This document shows positions 48,801-60,345 of a stretch of DNA of 64,000 bases, piece after piece (within the stretch, counting starts at the first letter, position 1; each line of letters opens with the position of its first letter). Below the pieces are notes generated by a model. That model made no database searches and was not told the DNA's origin. It saw only the letters and a program-made list of their open reading frames with translations. A program made the position numbers and the translations under genes. The DNA comes from Spirodela intermedia (lineage: Eukaryota; Streptophyta; Magnoliopsida; Alismatales; Araceae), in NCBI GenBank assembly GCA_902729315.2, contig LR746269.1, forward strand, positions 1,560,501 to 1,624,500, written 5' to 3'.

Positions 48801-51800
48801 TTCGTGATTTTAGAATAAGTTTAGTTTAAGTTTCTAAATTTTATCATAACTATTTTCTCTAATTTTTTTATGTTCTCAATTTCTGATTTTAGACCTCTAA
48901 TAATATTGTTGTTCAAAGAATGATGTTTTCAATTTTCTAATTTCCTTGATGATTGACCTAAAATCACTATAATTAAAGAGTTTATTTAGACTTTTAGTTA
49001 TAAATATTAAGTTTAGTGCTTAAATTAGTGATGACTTTAAGCACATCAATTCACCCCGCACTTCATAGTATTTACTTTAAATTTAAAAATGAGGAAAAAC
49101 TTATAGAGAGTAAGTATTAAAATATTGTCAAAACTATCTTAAGGTTTTGAAATACTTCATTTGGTTCAGAATTATAGTGAAAAGTGTCATTTTTTAATTA
49201 TTGAATAAGGTCCAAGCCTTGATTCCATATCTCGTGATGAAGTGCATGTTATAATAGTGATGTCAAAGAAATTTTAGAGCTCATAAATGTAGGTTAGGGA
49301 TGACCATTGTAAAACAATTAGAATCGTTTTTAGGTCCATTGTGACTCCTTCAATAGAATTCTAGTGGCCTCTATAAGATATTTAAAACTATTTAAATAAT
49401 TAAAAAAAATTGAACTATATTTAACTTGTCTTATTATATAATTAGAATTGAAAATCAACTTAGAATTATCACCTTGTTCAGGATATGATAATCAACGTAG
49501 AACTATAATAATATATACTTTTTCTAGATGAGAAAGTTTAAACTTGAGAATTGACCATTTGAATGGTAGATGATTATTGTGGATAACATTTTGTATACTT
49601 ATTTTTCTAATTTTGAAAGAAAAATTTATGTATCAAAAAGGCTATAGATTGATCACTTTAGAATTAGGTTTGAAAAAACTTTAATTATACAAAAACCCTT
49701 TGTTGAGTGAGTTGCACCCTAGTCTTTAGAGGGGAATAGATTTCCTCAAGTTATTATTGAGTGAGTTAAAATCATTCATACTAAATTTCTTCCATCAAAT
49801 GTGACCCATCATGATCTCAAGACCATGATGATTTTTTTATTTTTCAAAAGCTTTATTGTCAATATTACTTAATCAATTCTTATTTGAAAAGATAGTGTTC
49901 TAAATCTAACTCAACTTTTTTTCTTACTACATCTACTAAATTCTGAGGGCGATGTGAATGATGACTAGGGGTAAGATCAGTAAGTGTTTGTACATAACAA
50001 TGGTTGGAATGTTGATACCAACTCCTCTATATATTCTCAATCTAATAAAAAGCCTCCCCCATCCCTCTGATAATTTCATAAATTGATGTTTTATAAATTG
50101 AAGGCACAAGCTCTTGAATAATATTTTAATTAATTAAATTATTGATGGCTCATATGTCAATCAAGATGGTAATTAATTTATTATTAACTTCTTAAAATTG
50201 TGGAGCTTAAGTAGATACAACTTAAATTAGATAATTAAGACATACCTTGAGGTTGGTCAATGTATTATCTTCACTCAAGTTGTCAATCATCTTACTTGAT
50301 CTTCGTCAATTCTTGTAAATAATTTGAGTCTATTGAGTTGAAAATTTTGTATAATTCTATTCAACAATGATGGATGTGGAGAAACCTAAATTTTGCCTAC
50401 TATAAGATTTAGTTTCTTATGCTTATCCAATTGATCAAGTTGGTTGGCAATTATTTGAACTATTCTTGATATATCATTATTTTTACAATGAAGTATACTT
50501 AACTATGTCACCTTTTATCTTCGTAATTCAAAGTTACAATTTATGGCTTTTTGTAGGTAAGGTGAAGTGATGTTAGTTGGTTGATCTAAGCTCATCAAAG
50601 TGTATTAATTTTAATTCCATCATTTGAGTTACTTTTATGATAACCTCTAGATCAATTTAATTAAATATATTGACCTCTACTTGCATGTTCTTTCATAATT
50701 CTTTTAAGAATATTTTTTATGATTTGTTCAAATATATTACATATTATAATTGATAAAAGTACACATTTATTTATGTACTCATCAATTATTTTCCTTTGAG
50801 TCAGCTCTAAAAACTATAGTCAAAAGGTGCTAAATTTTTTAAGGTTGAATCATTCTAATATTTGATCATTTAGTTCTTCACAATTGTAAAATGATATTCT
50901 CTTTTTTGCCCATTAGAATCACGAGAAAGTCAGACAATTGAGACTAAGACTAACCTTCAATAGTTTTTCAAAAGTTGAGAGTCAACAAGTGAAAAAAATT
51001 AAGTTAGTAGAGAATACTCATCCTTTCACATCCAAGCATTGAATGTTGGTGACTCTAGTTGTCACTTTGACCAAAGATCAACAAGAGGTCAATGGTGATC
51101 GAGTGATGACTGCATTAGAAGGAGAAGTGGGCTTTGAGGTCTTGGATGATCTTATTGACTTTCATACTTTTCTTGGTTGTTATTAGGTCATTTATAACCA
51201 CATTCACCTATGACCTAATCTTTTGATGTATTTGGACTAAATTTATTCTTATCAAATTGGGTGGAGAGAATTAATTTATTAGTGAATCATTTCAATCACC
51301 TCATAACTTAGGTAAACCTTAATATCGCCAGTAACTCTATTTGATGTCAACTTTATTCGATGTCTCTTGTTTAGGGAAATATAATCACCTTAATCATTTG
51401 CATCATTTGTCATCATCTGCTAGAGCTATTAGTGTCATGTTACTTTTCAGCGACGTCTTCTACCTTTGCCAAATATTTTATCAATGAGGGTTTCTACCTC
51501 TACTATATATCTTTCTAACAATAGTTTATATCTTTGTCACGCTACATTTCAACAAGGTTCTCTAACTCTATTTAGTATCTTTCTAGTAAGTGTTTTCATC
51601 TCTATTGTGTTGCTTTTCAACAAAGTCTTTTGCCTCTACTAAGAATCTTTATAGTGAGGAGTTATACCTTTATTGTGATGTTTTATTATAAGATCTTCTA
51701 CTTTCGTTGAGTATATTTTTGATGTCATTCCAATGTACTCATTTATCAAGTGTCGTCTTAGTCAAATATCATCTTCTATTATTTTCAGTCAAACTTCTTC

Positions 51801-52299
51801 TATTTTACATTAGTGTAGCATCCTCCTTAGTTCAACTACCAAAGTCTCTCATAGTGCATGCCATATAGTATTGTCCATTCTTCATCCGACATCATCTTTC
51901 CAATGTCCGTCATTGTTCTCTATCTGGTGTCATCTCAAGTGTGCCAAGGTTATCTCGCTTTATTTGACATCATCTTAGAAAGTATTGTTGTCTTACAAAG
52001 TAACCTTGCAACATCACAATCCAACAAAAGATGTGCTTCTTGACCTTGTCATAAGGGTAGATTGTTGTCACAAATGATCCTCATCATCACAAATTCACTT
52101 TCCAATAAGTTAATCCTCATCAACCACTTAGTCGACATGAAGGTAAGAAAATAAGGTAAAAGATTGAAACTATTTTGTTTCAATTGTTACAAGTGAATGA
52201 GGCTGTCCTCCATTTCCTTATTCTCCCTTCTGTCCTCTGTAACATAGGTTATTCTCAATGTTCCTATGATTTTCTACACTCTATTCACATATGAACATT

Positions 52300-52629
52300 T
52301 AAATAGAAGAGAGAATAAGCGAAATGATAACTTGAAAGACCTTGAAGGGAACTCTCCACTCTCCACACAATGATACATACTTTAAGAATACTCTTACTCT
52401 TATGATAGATAGTGTCTTCTTATAATTATGAGCGGCCTCCTACTCTCTTCTGCCCCGACCATCTCTAATTAGGTTGTTGGGCCATAGCTTAACAACGTAA
52501 CTATCTATGTGCCCCATCACTTGATTTCAATCTTGGCGGGCCATCATTACCTATTTCTAGACCGTATTTCATAATTTTTGGGCTGCAGTTAATGCCCTAT
52601 TAATCATTTTAAAGGTATTTTTAATCTTA

Positions 52630-52690
<61 letters not shown>
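52300..52690 (-). repeat. Truncated LTR copy A with (CT)n(TA)n tail
   Basis: LTR similarity runs from about 52350 to 52606 and stops after GCTGCAGTTAATGCCC. It is followed by TTTAATCTTAAATTCTC and a (CT)n(TA)n tract at 52634-52690. The same flank follows copy B at 53172 onward. Confidence 0.65.
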
Positions 52691-52699
52691 GATTAATAT

Positions 52700-53067
52700 G
52701 CGATTCCAGACGGTTACTCTCCACTCTCCACACGTGAGACATACATAAAAAATACTCTTCCTCTTCTTATGGATAGAGTGACTTCTTAAAATGGTTAGTG
52801 GCCTCCTCTCTTGTGTCTCAACCGTCTCTAACTGGATAACCGGGCACCAGTTTAACGGCCCAAACACCTCTGTGCCCCGTTACTTAATTGCAATTTTGGT
52901 GGGCCGTCCTTGCCTGTTTCTGGAACGTAAATTGACTGTTTCCGAGCTGCGGTCAGTGGCCAAGCCCAAAGTTCCCAGTCGATCTACCGTCAGAGTCGTC
53001 GCCCCGTACTAGGTTGGACCTCTTCCCATGTCCGAATTTTGGAGGGCTTGAGGCTAATGCCTCAACA
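52700..53067 (-). repeat. LTR copy B
   Basis: A fuller LTR copy, GC-richer than copy A, running to TGTTGAGGCATTAGCCTCAA on the minus strand (right edge 53067). It keeps the stretch missing from copy A. It may be the original 5' LTR or a solo LTR of a related insertion. Confidence 0.65.
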
Positions 53068-53188
53068 GCCACTCACCAGCCTTATAGTAGAGAAATTTTA
53101 CTCACTCAAATATAGTAAAGAATATTTTCGATAAAAATAGATATCATCTGCCCTGGTAGCCATTTAAGGTCCATTTAATCTTAAATTC

Positions 53189-53189
<1 letters not shown>

Positions 53190-53246
<57 letters not shown>

Positions 53247-53260
53247 AACATATATATATA
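53190..53260. repeat. (TCTG)n(CT)n(TA)n compound microsatellite
   Basis: TCTG units followed by CT and then TA units, in the same order as the tract at 52634-52690, between the second retroelement and the IQD gene. Confidence 0.9.
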
Positions 53261-53390
53261 TTGGGGCCAGAAAATATTAATTAATATCGAGTGTTTTCGA
53301 GGCACAGAATCCTTCCTTATTAGGCTGATTTACAGAAAACAACATGGAACCCACCGCGAGGTGCCGACCATGAGACTGGACTCTTCCCCA

Positions 53391-55187
53391 TCACAGGTAG
53401 TTGCTCCGCCGCCTCGCGGCGTACGGCGGCGTCCGGTCGTCCCCGCCGCCGCTGGACTCGGGGCTGTAGCCCGCTGGCAGCCACCGCCGGGGACCGGGGC
53501 TCCTGGAAGGCATCCGGTGGGCCGCAGTGAGGCTCCCGCCGGAGCTGGACGAGTCGACCCCCCCGGGCGGCGGCGCCGCCGTCCTCGTCGAAGAGTTCCA
53601 CTGCATCCTCTGCAGCTGCTGCTGCTTCGCCGGCGAGCTTCCTCGGAACTTGGCTTTGGCTGACTGGGTCGCCGCCATGTAGCTGGGGAAGCCCCCACCG
53701 GCTTCCGCCCTTCCTCCGGCAAGCCGGTCGCCGTACCGGGACGAGTGGCCGGCGCTCCGACCGGTGTCCATCTCCACCGTCCTCTCCGACAGGATCTCGT
53801 CGTTGATCAAGCAGGGGCTCCGAGTTTGCAGCCTCTGCGCGGCCATCCACCGCTCCAGCCAGTTCCATCCCCACTGCGGGCTCTTCTCACCGGCCTGCCA
53901 CACTTGCTGCTGCTGCTGCTCCGTCGCCGCAGAGAAGAACGGCCTCAGCTCGATGGAACCAATATTCACAAGGCGAACAACATTGGGATTAGGATTTCAG
54001 GGTACCTGGCAGGCGAAGGCGTAGGCGAGGGCCCTCTCGCGCTTGATGACGGCGTCGTGCTTCTTCAGTGGATTGCTGCTCTTCCACTGCGCGCTCCCAT
54101 TCCCTTCTTCTTCTTCCTCGTGGTCTCTTCCGCTGCCGTGGGGGGGACGGCGGCGGCGGCGGAGGAGCGGATCCTGCCCGGCCTGCTGGAGGCGCTTCTC
54201 CCTCATCCTGGCCTGAACCCGGACGAGGGCCTGCATGCAGCGCAGGGTCATGTGGGCCTGCTTCCGCACGTTGTGGCCCCTCACCAGGGCCTGCAGCCTC
54301 ACCAGCCCCTTCAGCGCCCGCAGCGCCCTCCGCGCCTGCGCCACAGAGAAGGACCACCACCGCCATCAATGCCTGCCCGCCGTCCGATTCACCGCGTGTA
54401 CCGCCCGACGCCGGCGTACCATCGCTCCGGCGGAGCAATGGACGCAGAGGGGATCGGAATTATCACGCTTTTAATTACCTAATCCCGGACATTCTTGGGG
54501 AAACGGGAAAAATAAACAATGGCGGCAGTAGGGATTCGTAAGCGGAGATCGATGAGCGGGGGGAATGTTCTGATGTTCCCCCGCGTCAATGGCATCCTTT
54601 TCGTGGTCCGACGGCGAGGTTGAGCGGCTGGCTATGGCTCTGCGCTGAGAAAAGAGAAAAGGAAAATGGAAGGGAGATGGATACGGACGCACCAGGTAGC
54701 CTCGGAAAACGGACTGGATGAGGACGGCGGCGGCCTTCTCTTTGGACTGCCGCCCGTACCCGGCGAGCCTGACGACCTTGGCGGCGGCATGCGCGGCCGC
54801 GGCCGCGGCCTGCGCCGCCGCCTTGGTGGCGGCGGCCACGGCCATCTCGTGGGTCCTGCTGCCACCGCCGCCGTCGTCGTCGTCGTCGTCATCGTTGTCG
54901 TCGTCGCCGCCGTGGCCGTGGGTGACTTCGGGGGACGACTCGGCCGGGAAGTGCTCGAGGGTCACAATCTCCGGCATCTCCTGTGGCCCCCCTGCTTCAT
55001 CCACCTGCACAGGGGAGCGAACTTACTGATCCGACGGGAAAGGAGATCATCACCGCGGCGGGAGGAGGAAGACGCTCACCTTCTTCTGCGCGTCCCTGAG
55101 CGAGGCGGCGGCCGGCGAGGACGAGGACGAGGACGACGGCTTGAAGACCTTCTTCACGGAGGTGAACCAGCCCTGTTTCTTCCCCAT
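53391..55187 (-). CDS. IQD: IQ67-domain (IQD) calmodulin-binding protein
   Basis: IQD proteins bind calmodulin and act as scaffolds on microtubules, at the plasma membrane or in the nucleus. Four exons on the minus strand, 55187-55080, 55004-54693, 54335-54006 and 53948-53391, all in phase 0, give 435 residues. The start [17 protein letters not shown] is the standard IQD N-terminus. The IQ67 domain (about 128-190) is split by the phase-0 intron typical of the family, between [11 protein letters not shown] and [20 protein letters not shown]. Later IQ repeats are in [20 protein letters not shown]. Exon 4 has the conserved [13 protein letters not shown] and [15 protein letters not shown]. An acidic Asp/Gly run at about residues 64-81 looks like low-complexity expansion. 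The exon 4 start (AG|CTG at 53948) was chosen to keep the frame. Large plus-strand frames here are antisense shadows. Confidence 0.94.
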
Positions 55188-55538
55188 CTCAGGCACCGGC
55201 TTCAGAGACAGCGCCGCCGCCGGAGAGACGATGAGAGGACGGACGACGGCAGCAGGGTGCCAGAGGCAAAACCCAGATCAGTCCACCGTGGGGGGCATCT
55301 CCCTGCACGGCCCCTGCTGCACCTGCATCGCGAGGGCCCGCCGGGAAAGGAAGCGAAGCGGCGGACGAAAGGGAGGCGGTAAAAGGGAGGAGGAAGGGGG
55401 GAGCATTAAGTTAAACACCACGCGGGCGCCGCCACGCATTTATCGATCTTCACGGGGGGTCTTCCCTCCGCCTGAGAAGTAAATGGGGGAGGGGAGGAGT
55501 AGGTGGAGGAGAGGCCCGTGCCGCCGCCCCAACGTTCC

Positions 55539-55674
55539 ATGGCCGCCGGCGGAGATTCTCTCCGAGAACCGCCGGCCGGCCGGCGAGGAAGCCTCCTGGT
55601 TACGGATGGCGCTGGCGCATTATCGTCAAGCTCTAGCGAAGATGAAGATCATCGCTTCCCTCACGCCTCTCTCA
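55539..55674 (+). CDS. Orphan first-exon-like ORF, unknown
   Basis: Not recognised. ATG 55539 opens 45 codons (MAAGGDSLREPPAGRRGSLL, then VTDGAGALSSSSSEDEDHRF) to a good donor, CTCA|GTAAGA, at 55674. Reading through gives a stop at 55749. A Ser/Glu/Asp-rich acidic patch is visible. It is GC-rich and lies ~350 bp from the divergent IQD start, so both could share a bidirectional promoter. No matching second exon was found in the AT-rich DNA that follows. It could be a truncated gene or a gene with a long intron. Confidence 0.33.
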
Positions 55675-55749
55675 GTAAGATTCTCTCTTTAATGCTTAGC
55701 GACGAGCATCAGCGCTGTAGTGTTGAAATTATGCTGCACCCAACCATAT

Positions 55750-57035
55750 AATGTCGTTGTATACTTCAAGATACCAACCCATGTTGCACAAGGCGCTGTG
55801 CACTCTTATTTTTAAAATATTTTTATTTTCTTAAAATCTCGTTGAAGTGGGTGCATCGCAGAATACCATTTAATGTCGGAAAATAAAGAAATATCTTAAA
55901 AACTAGTTTTGAATAAGTTCGTACCCTTTCTCACTCACAATTAATTCTTTTTAACCTGGTGAATTAATCTTGGTGATTATATAGCATAAAAAATTTAATC
56001 GTTTATTTAAATAGTGTGTATGAGTTTTATCAATTAAAAACTTATAGTCAATAGAAAATATCACATTTAAGGAAAAAATGAGTTTTGGGCAGATTAATGA
56101 AGGTTTTGTGAGGAAAAATTGACCAAAACATGAATTCAACACGACGAGGGTTCATATCTCAAAGTTATTGGACAAAATATACAAAAAAAAAGAAGTCATT
56201 ATGTAAGCATAAAGGGTAGCTTGAATAGAAGAGCTGACCTCATGTGAATAAGCATAAAAATTACCTTGAAAAAATTAACCGGTCAATCACTATCTTGGGA
56301 CTGACATCCATAACCAAGGGGTCAACACCCATGATACGGAGTGAACACGACCTCCGTGGAAGTCAACATATGGCAAAGTCCAATGGACGTATCACTTGTA
56401 ATGATAAAAAATAGAAGGAAATAAAATCCAAATAGTGAAGGAAATATCTAATCTAATAATAGATGGTTTCCCCCCTACGCTTGTAAAAACATTAAAAAAC
56501 CCGTTTTTATGACGATTACTGAGTACTTTCATGGTTTAAGTGTAAGGAGGATCTGCAAATTGACTCCATGGTGAGATTTTTATTTTGATAGAATGTAAAA
56601 AAAATTAGGATGCACGTGGACCCTCTCTTTTCTCCATATCAAATAAATTTTCTCTGAGGAAAAGTTACTAAGACTATATTCCACGGTGGCATTATTTCTC
56701 TCAATGATCCTATCTAAGTGTTCCAAATAATGACCATTGATTGGGCAATAACGAGTATGAGAATTGGGAGTCATTTTCTCATCAAAATGGAAAGAAAATT
56801 GTGTGACGTGCTTGGAACACCATCAACGTGGATGGGCATGTCATGGGGATAATTTTCCGTGCAATTTAAAAGGTGGCAGAACCAGGGAAAAATAGATAGA
56901 TAGACGATAGATATAGAGTTATAGATCGAGATAGATAGATAAACGATAGGTATAGATTTATAGATCGAGATAGATAGATAGACGATAGATATAGATGGAT
57001 AAATCGAGATAGATAGATAGACGATAGATAGATCG

Positions 57036-57080
<45 letters not shown>

Positions 57081-57700
57081 CATGTGATAGTGGGAATGAG
57101 TCGATAGGGACATGGGCCTTTCTCGTGGACTATGCATTATGGAGGACGGCTGACATCTCCGGCCAAAGTGTGAAAAACGACTGTTCTGAAGAGCAGCGGG
57201 GCAGGCGATTGATGTACCAACCAGCCAGCTGGGCAGACGGGCAGGGATCATGGACCCCTCCCGATCTGTGATGTAGGAGGGCGAGCTCAGGTGTCGATGT
57301 TTAGCAAACACCCCATGGCCTACGTCCTTCACAGGTCGCCATCTCCTCCGGCCACGGCCGCTGTCGTTTCGAAGGCACCTCTGCGGTGGCGCCGCCCGAG
57401 GCGCCGCTCCGCTCCGTCAGTTCGACAAACCTCCAAGCCCCCAGCCAGCCCACCCGGACACGTGTGGTGGGCACATTCGGAGGCATCTCCACTAACGATG
57501 CTGTGCCGTAGGGCAGCTTCTGACAGTGGCTGCGCCGCGGCCACTGTGCTTCCCGCAGTGCGAGCCGTGTCGTTGTACTCCCCCTCGAGTTTGGATCACC
57601 AGGGCCGATGGCCTCGTCCTTCAAAGTCTTCTCCTCTAGTCGACCCGTGGCCCTTTCTGTCGTCGTCCTTTTCAATTATGTTGTGATGAGGCAGTTCCCC
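55750..57700. other. AT-rich spacer with GATA-type repeat
   Basis: No genes are recognised. A GATA-type array and a (GA)n run lie at 56893-57080 (separate entry). GC rises from 57150. Open frames at 57291-57686 on both strands have no recognisable protein. Confidence 0.5.
56893..57080. repeat. GATA-rich higher-order microsatellite followed by (GA)n
   Basis: GATAGATAGA..CGATAG units are organised in a larger repeat of roughly 45-60 bp that contains ATAGATCGAGATAGATAGAT. The array ends in a run of GA at 57041-57079. It is slippage-derived and non-coding. Confidence 0.9.
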
Positions 57701-57991
57701 TCTTGAGGGGAGAAAGACACTAACCGTCCTCTCTCCCTCCCTCTCCCTCTCCCTCTCTGTCTCTCTTGCCAGGATTCCGGGTACTTGGACATCAGCTCGG
57801 GGTGTCAACGGTCGAATTGGAGTTTGAATTTATGATGGGTTTAAGAGAGAACACGCAGATGAAAACTCTGGCCTTCATTGTCTTCTTCTTATCCGTCTCA
57901 GGCGACGATAGCCCCACCGGTTCCTCCTACTCGTATAAGTATCACCCCCTTGGCAGCCCTCAAGATCGTCTCTCTCAGTGGCCATCTTGCG

Positions 57992-58519
57992 ATGGGCAAC
58001 TGCACTGTTAAAGGCAACGCGGTGGGCTGCTCCCCCCGAGAAGCCGCCTCCGCCGCGAACTGCTCGGTGCGCAGGGCCGCCGTCGTTGCCCCTTGCCCCG
58101 GCGGCGGACCGGTCCGCGTTGTGACGGGCTCCGGCGGGGTGTTGGAGTTCGAAGGTCCCGTCGACGTTGGGGAAGTCCTCAAGGGCTACCCCGGGTACGG
58201 AATATTCCGGCGTGGCGCCGCCGTGTCTCCGATGTTCCACTGGGAGCGCCTCCACCACGGTCGGCTGTATTATCTCCTCCCCCTGCACCGGAAGCGGGCA
58301 GGGCGAACTGCGGTGGCGGCGTCTGGCGGCGACCCTTCTCTCTCTAACCTAGAGGTTCTGCCGCCGGTGATGAAGGGAGTGTGGAGGGTTAGGGTTGCGA
58401 TGGACGCTGAGGATCTGGCGGCCGTCTTCGCGGAGGAGGTGGACATCGAGGCCCTCATCGAGAGAATGAGGGTGCTCGCCGCCACCACGAGGGGCCTTGC
58501 CGGTGCAACCAAGTCATAA
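57992..58519 (+). CDS. PADRE-domain (DUF4228) protein
   Basis: Single-exon, 175 residues. The start MGNCTVKGNAVGC has Gly2 and Cys4, a usual N-myristoylation and palmitoylation signal, so it probably sits on the plasma membrane. After a short Ala/Arg-rich stretch comes PVRVVTGSGGVLEFEGPVDV, GEVLKGYPGYGIFR and LHHGRLYYLLPLHRK, the central PADRE block, in which the YYLLPL motif is diagnostic. A helical C-terminus follows (EDLAAVFAEEVDIEALIERM). PADRE genes are often induced by pathogens and abiotic stress; the molecular role is unknown. A TATAAGTAT element near 57935 suits this start. The upstream in-frame ATG at 57878 (MSSSYPSQ) would destroy the MGNC signal and is less likely. Confidence 0.9.
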   Translation: MGNCTVKGNAVGCSPREAASAANCSVRRAAVVAPCPGGGPVRVVTGSGGVLEFEGPVDVGEVLKGYPGYGIFRRGAAVSPMFHWERLHHGRLYYLLPLHRKRAGRTAVAASGGDPSLSNLEVLPPVMKGVWRVRVAMDAEDLAAVFAEEVDIEALIERMRVLAATTRGLAGATKS

Positions 58520-59703
58520 GAATTCCGACGAGTCTTTCTCTTTCATCGCCGGTGTGATCTCCGCTTCCAGGGTTTCCGGCCGAAACCAGCTCCAACCATG
58601 GGCTGCTTGTCGTTACAAGAAGAGCGAAACTCCATGATCGACTTCTCCTGCTCCTCTGGGGCATCGAATCCGTACATTCCTCTCTCTCCTCTCTCTCTCT
58701 CCCCCTCCCCCCTTTCTCTCTCTGTATGTATCGATCTTTTTTTAGGATGAACTCGTGATCATTGATAGATACAGTGCATGAGAATCGGTGTCTTTGGCGT
58801 GCGAGCAAAAGTCCTTTGATCGAAATGGAGAGTTTCTCAAGTACACATTGCAACTGAGAGGAATCCTGCTATATTTTTTATAAAAAAAACTTTCTTTTTA
58901 GAGACCGAAGATCAAACGTTTCAAAATTATAATATTCAATCAACGAATAAATTATTCTTTTTATAAAAAAAAACAACATTTTTAAAATTGCCTACGAGTA
59001 CATCCTCAAGATGCAACTTGAAGTTTGGTTCTGCCCATTTTTAAAATTACGTTAATAATATATTTTATTAGTTTAAATTCAGATATTCATGGAAATTAAA
59101 ATACACGGATGAGCTCCTCCAAGTCAACACTTTCTTTTCTGCATTACCTACGAATTGATATCGGTTTAATTTCTCAAAATAAATTATTTAAATTTTTGCA
59201 TAATATTTTTTTAATATTTTTTAAATCAGACATGCTTGGAAATAAAAATACACGGATGAACACCTCCAAGTCAACACCTTGTTTTCTGCATTACCTATGA
59301 ATTGATATCGAATGGTCAAAAATAGGCCATGTCTGCTCAAGCCCCAAATGGAAATAGCTGACACGTGCGAATGAACTGCCTGAATGAGGGGGGGGGAGAT
59401 GATTTCTAATGTGGAAGGTCCCCTGGAAGCAATCCGGCCTCTTCTCACGTGCGAAAAATAATGGTTAAAAGCCCCACGTAAACTTAGTATTGTAAATATT
59501 GCCACATTTAATGTGTATGAAAGGAAGATGATTGAGGGGTGAAGCCATAATATTATAATATCGAAGGGTTGTACGGTACCAAGAGATTAAATAAGAATGG
59601 AAAAAATTTATATATGTGAACGTGTATTTGATGAGGATGACATCGCCAAGCCGAAAGAGCCCAGGCGATAGAGCCCAGACTCACTCTCTCTCTCTCTCTC
59701 CCT
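58520..59703. other. Spacer between PADRE and SKIP8-like genes
   Basis: CT-rich 3' flank, then AT-rich DNA. Two diverged copies of a ~70-bp segment occur around 59090-59155 and 59238-59305. Both contain AATACACGGATGA..CTCCAAGTCAACAC, TTTTCTGCATTACCTA and GAATTGATATCG. A (CT)n run precedes the stop codon of the leftward gene. Confidence 0.6.
59090..59310. repeat. Tandem duplication, two ~70-bp copies
   Basis: Copies at about 59090-59155 and 59238-59305 share AAAATACACGGATGA, CTCCAAGTCAACAC, TTTTCTGCATTACCTA and GAATTGATATCG. About 80 bp of AT-rich sequence separates them. Non-coding. Confidence 0.8.
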
Positions 59704-60345
59704 CTAACCGAAGATGTTATTGTGCCCGGCGTCTGGGTCAGCCAGCATGACGGAGCTATGGTGGTGGACCATGCACCACCTCCCGCGATGGAGCTCGAAG
59801 ACGTTGGTCACGTGGAATGGCCCCGAGTCAACGTCCACATAGGCTTTCATGGTGACCCAGGCCACCTCACCGATCACCCGGGCCCGTACGTCCCTCACCT
59901 CGAAAGCCACTCCCCCTTGACCACCGCCGCCGCCGCCGCCCGGGACCCAGTTGAGCGCCACCGCCCAGCTGTCCATCACCGCCGCATACCTGTTCGCCGC
60001 CGCACAGATTCAGTTCAAGACTGTGATCACATACGGCAGCAACCCCTCCATGGCACGCCCTATAAATAGCACAAATCCGAGAGAGAAATAGAGAGAGAGA
60101 GAGAGAGAGCAACGTAGATGGGTATGATGTGGAAGAGGGGATTCTTACCCCGTGAAGAGTTCTCCGGAGCCGTGGATGCACTTCACATAATCAGCGTGAA
60201 GCCACAGACGGCTCATCGCGGGGAGAGATCTGGTTCTGATGATGTCGTAGAACTCCGCATTGACATCCACCACGGCCTTCGTGGCGGCATAGTAGGCCTT
60301 CCATCCGTTGACCGGAGTGATGCCATCCTGCTCCACCGTGAAATC
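59704..60345 (-). CDS. F-box/SKIP8-like protein, last two exons (NTF2/SnoaL-like domain)
   Basis: Plant SKIP8-like proteins have an N-terminal F-box (SCF ubiquitin-ligase adaptor) and a C-terminal NTF2/SnoaL-like domain. Here exon 60345-60149 reads DFTVEQDGITPVNGWKAYYA, then ATKAVVDVNAEFYDIIRTRS and LPAMSRLWLHADYVKCIHGS. It joins in phase 2 to exon 59989-59704, which reads GYAAVMDSWAVALNWVPGGG, VRDVRARVIGEVAWVTMKAY, VDVDSGPFHVTNVFELHRGR and WCMVHHHSSVML. The visible part is 160 residues. Family members continue upstream from DFTVEQD into an F-box ending near W-K-A-L-Y. I found no such exon between 60346 and 64000, so it lies beyond the window, sits behind a long intron, or has been lost. The poly-Gly loop (GGGGGGGQGG) is unusual. 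Confidence 0.8.

Larger units (their letters stand above)
45415..53067 (-). mobile_element. Degenerate Ty3/gypsy LTR retrotransposon (element 2), related to element 1
   Basis: This is the same kind of element as that at 8535-12807, in the same orientation. The left (3') LTR is about 45415-45820 and ends on the minus strand with TGTCAAGGCATTAACCTCAA. The right side carries two LTR-like copies (about 52300-52600 and 52700-53067). Just inside the left LTR, AAATTTCACCTTGGCTTCAA corresponds to the FHLEDKV-type end of gypsy pol, as in element 1. Segments near 46540-46620 and 46810-46920 match element 1 near 9735-9800 and 10060-10160 by eye. The ~6.4 kb interior has no long open frame, so the copy is dead. 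It is very AT-rich, probably through old methylation-driven decay (inference). Other insertions may be nested inside. Confidence 0.72.

Noticed and set aside
53745..54482. 245-codon plus-strand frame, and 54666-55382 (238 codons)
   Set aside because: Both are antisense shadows of GC-rich IQD exons. They are Leu/Pro/Arg-rich with no motif, while the minus strand carries a full IQ67 domain.
56893..57080. Regular array considered as CRISPR-like
   Set aside because: Units are simple GATA slippage without unique spacers, and the window is a plant nuclear genome.
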